Under the pieces are notes generated by a model that saw nothing but the letters and a program-made list of their open reading frames with translations, searched no databases and was not told the DNA's origin. The translations under genes were made by a program, and so were the position numbers. DNA of 5,289 nt from positions 1-5,289 of the forward strand of contig JACZYK010000214.1 in NCBI GenBank assembly GCA_022571135.1, in the 5' to 3' direction. Source of the stretch: Bacteroidota bacterium (GTDB taxonomy: Bacteria > Bacteroidota > Rhodothermia > Rhodothermales > UBA10348). Positions 1 through 4,116 of this stretch are shown here, one piece after another. Position 1 is the first letter of the stretch. Each line of letters begins with the position of its first letter.

Positions 1-1
1 A

Positions 2-244
2 GACGACACCGACATCCAGGAGCTAGCCACGTGGATGGATTGGAGTCAACCGCTGGGCCTCCAGACACCCTCCCCGTTCGAGTTTCTTGGCGGCACACAT
101 GAAATGCCGGCGGGCTCGACCGCATACTTCACAGTGAATCTGGAGCCAGGTCGATACGCCTGGATCTCAGAAGTCACCAGCCCCGATACGAAAGGAATGC
201 TAAAGACGTTTACGGTTGAGGCGAAGAGTGACAGCGGCTATTGA
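2..244 (+). CDS. C-terminal fragment of a cupredoxin-like / hypothetical secreted protein
   Basis: The frame is open from the left edge of the window to a TGA at 242-244, giving the last 80 residues of a protein whose start lies outside. The tail has a short helical-looking stretch (ELATWMDW), then a beta-rich part with MPAGSTAYFTVNLEPGRYAW and ends in KGMLKTFTVE. The order 'AGSTAYFTVNLEPGRYAW ... GM.K.FTVE' is the pattern I know from the last strands of cupredoxin-like extracellular proteins, where a PGRYA turn is followed by a GM-x-K-x-F-x-V strand. Nothing in the visible part shows copper ligands: the typical Cys and the Met/His are not evident, so metal binding cannot be claimed. The upstream ATG at 35 is internal, since the frame stays open to its left with the same composition. 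Function is inferred only from the fold-like pattern. It could equally be a beta-sandwich domain of unknown role. Confidence 0.6.
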   Translation, partial: DDTDIQELATWMDWSQPLGLQTPSPFEFLGGTHEMPAGSTAYFTVNLEPGRYAWISEVTSPDTKGMLKTFTVEAKSDSGY

Positions 245-276
245 CCGAAAAGAGAAATTCGGAGTTATGATGTTCT

Positions 277-470
277 TCAGGCGCTCCTAATATCTGCGTA
301 GTAATTTTCCATCGTGTTCGAGACTCTTCGCGGGAAGACCTTGCGGCTGTACCAGTCGATGATGGCCACCAGGGTGGTTCTGAAACTGTTCAGCCAGCGT
401 CCGGTCTCCTTTAACGGCGGCCAGGGCGACCTTCGCCTTTGAAGATCGAGCTGTCTGTTCTGCGTTTCAT
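277..470 (-). pseudogene. IS3-family transposase fossil: orfA start fused to an orfB fragment
   Basis: Reading the minus strand from ATG 470-468 gives MKRRTDSSIFK. After one extra G (437/436) the next frame continues AKVALAAVKGDRTLAEQF down to about 380. This is the N-terminal helix-turn-helix region of IS3-family OrfA, where 'FKAKVALAAVKGDRTLAELAEQF' is the usual text. Directly afterwards, from 375, the sequence reads TLVAIIDWYSRKVFPRRVSN followed by TME, which is the mid-catalytic-domain 'AVIDWYSR-x-V-x-x-x-x-x-SNTM' block of the integrase-like OrfB. It then degenerates and stops at 279-277. The end of OrfA, the first catalytic Asp region, the second Asp and the Glu are all missing, so the fragment cannot be an active transposase. 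I infer an internal deletion of roughly 200 or more codons plus a frameshift. No terminal inverted repeats could be assigned with confidence. Confidence 0.8.
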
Positions 471-506
471 CTTCTGCTCTCTGGTTGGTTATAAGATGCA
501 GAAGAT
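469..506. repeat. 9-bp perfect inverted repeat over the fossil orfA start
   Basis: ATCTTCTGC (469-477) and GCAGAAGAT (498-506) are exact reverse complements separated by 20 nt. On the minus strand the hairpin would end one base into the ATG of the orfA remnant and would enclose its weak upstream purine stretch. A structure that limits transposase translation is a known theme in insertion sequences, but here it is only inferred from position. Confidence 0.55.
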
Positions 507-530
507 ATCACCTTAAACCCTCGCTTCGCT

Positions 531-612
531 CCGATCAGCATGGTGCGTTCACGCCGGAATAGGTGGTCGCGTTCGACCGGATTGGGTGGTCGGGAACACC
601 GCAATACGCATC
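531..612. repeat. 23-nt tandem repeats, probable outer end of an IS21-type element
   Basis: There are three consecutive 23-nt units, 531-553, 554-576 and 577-599, plus a partial fourth at 600-612. Units two and three share CCGGAATAGGTGGTCG-like cores (CCGGATTGGGTGGTCG in the third). The first is more diverged and the last begins CGCAATACGCA. Read on the minus strand the array starts TGCGTATTGCGG, followed by spaced GACCACC boxes. This is the layout I recall for the multiple terminal repeats (transposase-binding sites) of many IS21-family elements, which end in TG...CA. The outer end would be at 610 with the element body to the left. No istA or istB coding sequence is present beside it, so it is a remnant, or else an unusual long end of the adjacent IS3-type fossil. 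The repeat is seen directly; the family assignment is from memory. Confidence 0.65.
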
Positions 613-724
613 TTATTCGCGTTTCAACGGCTGGCGACTTGCGGCGAGTCTTCACCGCCTTTCAGAAAAGCGATTCGAAGCTACACTCGTTTGTGCGAGG
701 CCGTATAACGAGCTTATACAGATC
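613..724. other. Spacer between IS remnant and toxin gene, with a small inverted repeat
   Basis: No gene could be supported here. The stretch contains GTATAA (703-708) and TTATAC (714-719), a perfect 6-bp inverted repeat with a 5-nt loop, lying 6 nt past the toxin stop codon on the minus strand. Next to it is CTCG/CGAG (686-689/696-699). Neither is followed by a T tract, so I do not call a terminator. Confidence 0.4.
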
Positions 725-985
725 TCATCTATAAATTTCCTTTCGATCGCCAACTTTGATGACGTGCACAATCAGTTGGTCATCTTGAACCTCGTAAACA
801 ATGCGATAGCGACCCTGTCGCACCCTGTAATAAGGCTTCCTGGAGAGTTTCTTGCTGCCAGGTGGACGAGGGTCTGTTGCTAATTGCCGAATTCGGCTGA
901 CGATGCGCTGGCGGTCTCGCTTCGTTCCGATCGATTCGATTTCCTTCTGCGCCGAGCGCTTGATTAGGATGTTATAGCTTGCCAC
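725..985 (-). CDS. Type II toxin, RelE/ParE superfamily
   Basis: This is an 86-residue protein of the usual RelE/ParE size. Such toxins are either ribosome-dependent mRNA endonucleases (RelE branch) or DNA gyrase poisons (ParE branch); the sequence alone does not separate them. It begins YNILIKRSAQKEI (first strand and helix), continues with a basic helix RDRQRIVSRIRQLA (23-36), the PPGSKKL turn (41-47), and the diagnostic C-terminal sheet YYRVRQGRYRIVYEV (52-66) and IVHVIKVGDRKEIYR (72-86). I chose GTG at 985-983: it gives the canonical N-terminus and overlaps the antitoxin stop by 14 nt, typical of translationally coupled pairs. A TTG at 1015 in the same frame would add ten non-homologous-looking residues and a 44-nt overlap. 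No clear Shine-Dalgarno precedes the GTG, consistent with coupling. TGA stop at 727-725. Confidence 0.9.
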   Translation of the reverse strand: MASYNILIKRSAQKEIESIGTKRDRQRIVSRIRQLATDPRPPGSKKLSRKPYYRVRQGRYRIVYEVQDDQLIVHVIKVGDRKEIYR

Positions 986-1205
986 CGGCTTTGAGACTAG
1001 TGACAAAATCTTCAAACGAGACGGACGATTCTCGTTTTCGTTCTCTGATGTCGGCTAAATCATCCGCATCTTCTTCGAGTGAAGCACGCAAAGCATCATT
1101 AATGATGTCTGACATTGACGCATCCACTTCGGCCGCTTTAAGTCGCAGTGCGCGATGGAGATTTTCCTCGAGATAGATGGTCGAGCGTTTTGTTTTGATA
1201 GACAT
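972..1205 (-). CDS. Antitoxin with ribbon-helix-helix (CopG-like) DNA-binding domain
   Basis: The 77-residue first gene of the toxin-antitoxin operon. Residues 7-13 (RSTIYLE) form the predicted DNA-contacting beta strand. Two helices follow: about 14-27 (ENLHRALRLKAAEV) and 31-43 (MSDIINDALRASL). That is the ribbon-helix-helix architecture of antitoxins that repress their own promoter as dimers. Residues 44-77 are highly charged, with an acidic run EEDADDLADIRE followed by the FEDFVTSLKAGGKL tail. This matches the flexible segment that wraps and neutralises a RelE/ParE toxin. I chose ATG at 1205-1203; an in-frame TTG at 1214 adds only MIA. It ends in TAA at 974-972, inside the toxin start region. 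The palindrome 10 bp upstream is the likely operator. By eye its base composition is more AT-rich than the housekeeping genes to the right, which fits a mobile or acquired module. Confidence 0.88.
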   Translation of the reverse strand: MSIKTKRSTIYLEENLHRALRLKAAEVDASMSDIINDALRASLEEDADDLADIRERKRESSVSFEDFVTSLKAGGKL

Positions 1206-1215
1206 GGCAATCAAG

Positions 1216-1241
1216 CGTTATAGCGTTACAACGTCATAACG
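1216..1241 (-). promoter_or_regulatory. Nested palindrome upstream of the antitoxin, likely autoregulatory operator
   Basis: An imperfect 26-bp palindrome has outer arms CGTTAT (1216-1221) and ATAACG (1236-1241) and an inner CGTT-AC-AACG (1224-1233). A further AACGTT follows at 1238-1243. It lies 10 bp upstream of the antitoxin ATG on the minus strand, where ribbon-helix-helix antitoxins usually bind. TATAAC on the minus strand (1222-1217) could be a -10 box inside it. Operator function is inferred from position and symmetry. Confidence 0.65.
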
Positions 1242-1248
1242 TTACGAC

Positions 1249-1908
1249 ACACGTTTGGTTTCGTCTAGATCTGAATAGCGGTTGGTAGATTTGCAGCAAG
1301 CATCTCACCTACCTTTCCGAAAGTATTGGTTTCCAACCACTCCGTCCGTGTTTCGAGCCCGCAACATGCGCGTGATATTGTTCATGGCCACCTCCTGAAG
1401 CCCACCATGTAAACTTCAACATCACAAAACAGACCCCAGGAGGCTTATGGTGAGATTCTAAAGACCGCAGGAGCAGTATCCGTACTACTGCGGCATCGGG
1501 GTAGTTGGTGTTTCCAATATGTTCGATCGCAACAATAATCAACGAGAAATTGCAACCTAACAGTTATTCTAGGGTCCTCCCGGGATCATATTTTCGAAGC
1601 GCGTACGATCCTGAATTTGTACAAGTGTAACAACCATACGGACTTAGCGCAATAGAGACAGGCGACAGTTCGAATCTGGTCTGGGTATTACCAATCGGCA
1701 GATCGCCGGCCCGCGTATCACGCAAGCCGCATATCACACTCTACGATGTACAGTTTATTGAGCCCATGGTCATGCTCAAATCCCGTGCGCGGTACTTGAA
1801 CGGGCTCCTGGCTTTTTTGTCGGGGCTCCGCCCGCCCATTACATGGGGAGTTGAACCCGGCCCGGAGGTTCGCGGAATCGAGTTTCCTTTTTGCCGGCCC
1901 GGTCAGGC
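1249..1908. other. About 660 bp with no supportable full-length gene
   Basis: Longer open frames here use TTG starts, have no recognisable motifs and look accidental. The stretch holds a 26-codon ORF with a strong ribosome binding site (1305-1385, minus), a tRNA 3'-end-like fragment (about 1664-1693, +), a TTGAGC/GCTCAA inverted repeat (1758-1763/1774-1779) and a GGGC-tcc-GCCC hairpin (1823-1833). It separates the toxin-antitoxin module from the 3' end of the acyltransferase gene and may be decayed sequence. No clear terminator for the acyltransferase gene was found. Confidence 0.5.
1305..1385 (-). CDS. Possible 26-codon small ORF or gene-start relic behind a strong ribosome binding site
   Basis: ATG at 1385-1383 is preceded by AGGAGG (1396-1391) at a 5-nt spacing, one of the best Shine-Dalgarno matches in the window. 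The frame reads MNNITRMLRARNTDGVVGNQ then YFRKGR, and ends in TGA at 1307-1305. A +1 shift near the end would continue as GKVGEMLAANLPTAIQI before another stop, so this could be the broken 5' end of a longer lost gene rather than a working peptide. I recognise no family. Support is limited to the ribosome binding site and start geometry. Confidence 0.25.
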   Translation of the reverse strand: MNNITRMLRARNTDGVVGNQYFRKGR

Positions 1909-3183
1909 CTACTGATTCCCCCGACTCATTGTGGAGCGAATAACAACCCAGCTCCGCCACGCAATCATGATCACGACAGGGACGATGGCGGCGTGCAAAG
2001 ACTGAGAGAGAAGTGGTTGCACGACCAGTAGCGCGGCGGCGAGACCTCCGGTTAAAAAGAAATAGCGGCGCACGTGAATCTTGGTCATCCGTGACGGGAA
2101 GAGCGCCGGCCACAGGTGAGATGGCAGAGCCCAGACGAGATTCCAGTTTGCAGTCGTGACCGTGTGCGCCGAGACGAACCACAGGAAAACTATCACGACG
2201 CCTGCCGCTCCGAGTATTCCAAATAAAATTCTGTCGCCGATTGCCACGGCTTTGGTCCGTTTTTTCCGGCGGTTTCTCTCCCAGCCGAACCACCCGAAGA
2301 GAAGGACCCACGAGAGCGCGACAACCCAGGGGAACGTATTACTCTGTTTTGCACGCTCTGCGAACCACAGCAGGGTATCCTTTCTTGCCACAAGAGGAAT
2401 CATCCCCGATGTTGATTCGACGGCGGCATTCAATGAATCAACGGGAAAGATCAGTTTCGCATCGTCGAACATGGCCATCAATTCCAGGGGCAGAAAGGAC
2501 CGTTCATAATAGCCGGCATCCCTGTCGGTCCGTGATCCAAATACGATGTCTATGCCGACGCTGAGTAAGTGGCGGTTCCTCAGATAGGGCCTGAGAAGCT
2601 CACGGAAAGACTCCGGCGTCACGTTCGTGGAGTCGAAGACGAGCCTGGATCCGGTCACAGCTCGCAATGCATCGATGACCATCGTTGAGCAGTTTTGCCT
2701 GACGAAATCGTATCTGTAAACTCTGTTTTCTGGTCTGGCATTTTCTCTCAGTAGCTCATAGAGTTGGGCTATCTCGCCCCTGGAAAGTCTGAGAACCTGT
2801 TCTATTAGGATGCGCCTCTCATAATCTGCGGCTGCAATCAGTCCACGCGTCGATCCGTACGACAGGAGATAGTCCATTCTGCCGTACGTGAACTTCGGAA
2901 TGAAGAGCGGATCCGTGTCGTCGAAGGTTCCGTAATTGAATGCGATGTCGTAACCGAACACGCGGTCCTCGAACCGAATGGCCGTATGGCCGAAAGCCGA
3001 GTAGACGGCATCGCCCGGCAGAATCGTCAACATCGACACCCGGGTGCTCTCCGACAGAGCTGAGGGGAGCTGACCCTGAGCCCACGACACTCTCGGGCAG
3101 CCGGCGATTATTGCTACGGCAATACCGATCAGCGCCAGATTCAGTCGCTGCTTTCTATTCGGATTGTATCTTTCAGACTTCAA
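1909..3183 (-). CDS. Lnb-like (DUF4105) lipoprotein N-acyltransferase, membrane protein
   Basis: A 424-residue protein with an N-terminal signal segment (basic KQR at 11-13, hydrophobic 16-28, likely cleavage after WA at about 35), a periplasmic domain (about 40-280) and a C-terminal membrane part. The periplasmic domain has the DUF4105 signatures GDAVYSAFGHTAIRFED (His66), YDIAFNYGTFD, a long FxYGRMDYLLS stretch and RYDFVRQNCSTMVIDAL (Cys165). His66 and Cys165 are the expected catalytic pair of this papain/NlpC-like fold. Hydrophobic segments lie near 284-302, 317-340, 373-393 and 397-416, with the family-typical NWNLVWALPSHLWPALF between them. The Bacteroides member Lnb adds the third acyl chain to the N-terminal cysteine of lipoproteins; transfer of that role here is by homology. 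The start is TTG at 3183-3181, with no in-frame ATG or GTG before an upstream stop and no good Shine-Dalgarno. The gene is divergent from nth. Confidence 0.85.
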   Translation of the reverse strand: MKSERYNPNRKQRLNLALIGIAVAIIAGCPRVSWAQGQLPSALSESTRVSMLTILPGDAVYSAFGHTAIRFEDRVFGYDIAFNYGTFDDTDPLFIPKFTYGRMDYLLSYGSTRGLIAAADYERRILIEQVLRLSRGEIAQLYELLRENARPENRVYRYDFVRQNCSTMVIDALRAVTGSRLVFDSTNVTPESFRELLRPYLRNRHLLSVGIDIVFGSRTDRDAGYYERSFLPLELMAMFDDAKLIFPVDSLNAAVESTSGMIPLVARKDTLLWFAERAKQSNTFPWVVALSWVLLFGWFGWERNRRKKRTKAVAIGDRILFGILGAAGVVIVFLWFVSAHTVTTANWNLVWALPSHLWPALFPSRMTKIHVRRYFFLTGGLAAALLVVQPLLSQSLHAAIVPVVIMIAWRSWVVIRSTMSRGNQ

Positions 3184-3214
3184 AAAAACGAGATGCTCAT
3201 TCAGGAATAGCTAC
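3184..3214. promoter_or_regulatory. 31-bp divergent start region between the acyltransferase gene and nth
   Basis: The two start codons face away from each other across 31 bp, too little for two separate sets of promoter boxes. At least one promoter must therefore lie inside the 5' coding end of the opposite gene. I could not assign -35/-10 boxes with confidence. The stretch contains most of an A7/T7 run (3182-3188) that touches the TTG start of the minus-strand gene. Confidence 0.45.
3202..3207 (+). promoter_or_regulatory. Ribosome binding site of nth (decides the GTG start)
   Basis: CAGGAA at 3202-3207 lies 7 nt before the GTG at 3215, while the upstream in-frame TTG at 3164 has no comparable purine stretch and sits inside the divergent gene. 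This favours the GTG. Confidence 0.5.
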
Positions 3215-4057
3215 GTGAACCGATCGCAATGTGCCGCAGATGTCGTCGAGGCACTCAGGAAAATAATAAAAAGACCTACGACCGAACTCAGGCACGTCGA
3301 TCCATACCAGTTGCTCGTAGCAGTGGTCCTTTCGGCGCAGTGTACGGACGAGAGGGTTAACCTGGTTACCCCTGACCTTTTCAGGGCGTTTCCGACTGTG
3401 AAAGATATGGGTGGCGTCGAATCTGAAGAGATATTACCGTTCATTCGATCCATATCGTACCCGAACAGTAAGTCGCGGCATCTCTCGGGATTGTCGCGAA
3501 TGATCGTCAACGATTTCGGCGGCGCGATTCCTGAGACCGTACGTGAATTAAAGACACTTCCGGGGGTCGGGCAGAAAACGGCACAGGTCGTCGCCTCCGT
3601 AGCATTCGGTGTGCCGACGCTGGCCGTTGACACACACATTTTCCGGGTGTCGAATCGGATAGGTCTGGTGAGGGCCGATGCAGCGACGCCGGACCGCGTC
3701 GAGCGTAGTCTGAAAAGGCTTTTTCCACGTGATGACTGGGGAGAAGTACACCATCTCCTCATTCTGCACGGAAGGTATACCTGTACTGCCCGGAAACCTG
3801 CCTGTCGGGAATGTGTGGTGTCCTCCTATTGTGCATACAAGGAGAAGCTGGATCGACTGCCGGCACCCCTGGAAGGCCTGGATCCGTCCAGAGGTAGGTT
3901 CTTCTGCGCTACGCGTAGACATTATTTCGACGATTCGGATCTGGTAACGGACCGCAGCGGCGTTGAACAGGTCTCCTGTCCGAGATGCGGATCCATGAAC
4001 GTGTTTCTGTCGAAATCAGGAGAGACCACGAGACGAATCAAAGATTACCGCGTTTGA
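3215..4057 (+). CDS. nth: Endonuclease III (DNA glycosylase/AP lyase) with a C-terminal extension
   Basis: This base-excision repair enzyme removes oxidised pyrimidines and cleaves at abasic sites. It has 280 residues from GTG 3215, against about 211 in E. coli. The core aligns throughout: RPTTELRHVDPYQLLVAVVL then SAQCTDERVN (20-49), the helix-hairpin-helix LPGVGQKTA (115-123) with catalytic Lys121, and LAVDTHIFRVSNR with catalytic Asp139. After HHLLILHGRYTC come the four [4Fe-4S] cysteines at 190, 197, 200 and 206 in the exact C-x6-C-x2-C-x5-C spacing. The core ends at CAYKEKLD, where most relatives stop. Here about 65 more residues follow, with FCATRRHYF (Cys231, His236), CPRCGS (Cys255, Cys258) and a basic end TTRRIKDYRV. 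The GTG start matches the known N-terminus (VNRSQCAADVVEALRKI); the TTG at 3164 would add 17 residues inside the divergent gene. The gene is followed after 59 bp by gpmI in the same direction. Confidence 0.96.
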   Translation: MNRSQCAADVVEALRKIIKRPTTELRHVDPYQLLVAVVLSAQCTDERVNLVTPDLFRAFPTVKDMGGVESEEILPFIRSISYPNSKSRHLSGLSRMIVNDFGGAIPETVRELKTLPGVGQKTAQVVASVAFGVPTLAVDTHIFRVSNRIGLVRADAATPDRVERSLKRLFPRDDWGEVHHLLILHGRYTCTARKPACRECVVSSYCAYKEKLDRLPAPLEGLDPSRGRFFCATRRHYFDDSDLVTDRSGVEQVSCPRCGSMNVFLSKSGETTRRIKDYRV

Positions 4058-4100
4058 GGCCCGGACGCGAGAGGAATCAATCCCCCGACATGCCACGAAG

Positions 4101-4106
4101 AGGAGG
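4101..4106 (+). promoter_or_regulatory. Shine-Dalgarno of gpmI
   Basis: AGGAGG (within AAGAGGAGGATTTT) lies 10 nt before the ATG at 4117. It is the strongest ribosome binding site among the intact genes here and fixes the start. No obvious terminator lies in the 59 bp after nth, so the two genes may share a transcript. Confidence 0.75.
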
Positions 4107-4116
4107 ATTTTCTGTT

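Noticed and set aside
245..262. CCGAA/TTCGG hairpin just after the first gene, as a terminator
   Set aside because: The 5-bp stem has an 8-nt loop and no following T tract on either strand.
703..719. Integron attC site after the toxin gene
   Set aside because: The arms are separated by only 5 nt and the required paired R and L boxes over about 60 nt or more could not be found.
563..883. 106-codon plus-strand frame
   Set aside because: It is built from the IS-end tandem repeats and the antisense of the toxin gene, and has no domain of its own.
986..1015. TTG start for the toxin at 1015
   Set aside because: It gives an unusual ten-residue N-terminal addition and a long overlap; GTG 985 starts right before the conserved first strand.
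1309..1542. 77-codon minus-strand frame with TTG start
   Set aside because: No ribosome binding site at its start and no motif. The strong ribosome binding site inside it serves a different frame.
1813..1833. T6 run and GGGC-tcc-GCCC hairpin, as a terminator of the acyltransferase gene
   Set aside because: The T run precedes the hairpin on the plus strand and is an A run on the minus strand, so it fits neither direction.
1718..2311. 197-codon minus-strand frame extending past the acyltransferase stop
   Set aside because: Most of it overlaps the last third of the acyltransferase gene in another frame. The part beyond 1909 shows no recognisable domain.
3164..3214. Upstream TTG start for nth at 3164
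   Set aside because: It would add 17 residues with no family match that overlap the divergent gene; GTG 3215 gives the expected N-terminus and has CAGGAA upstream.
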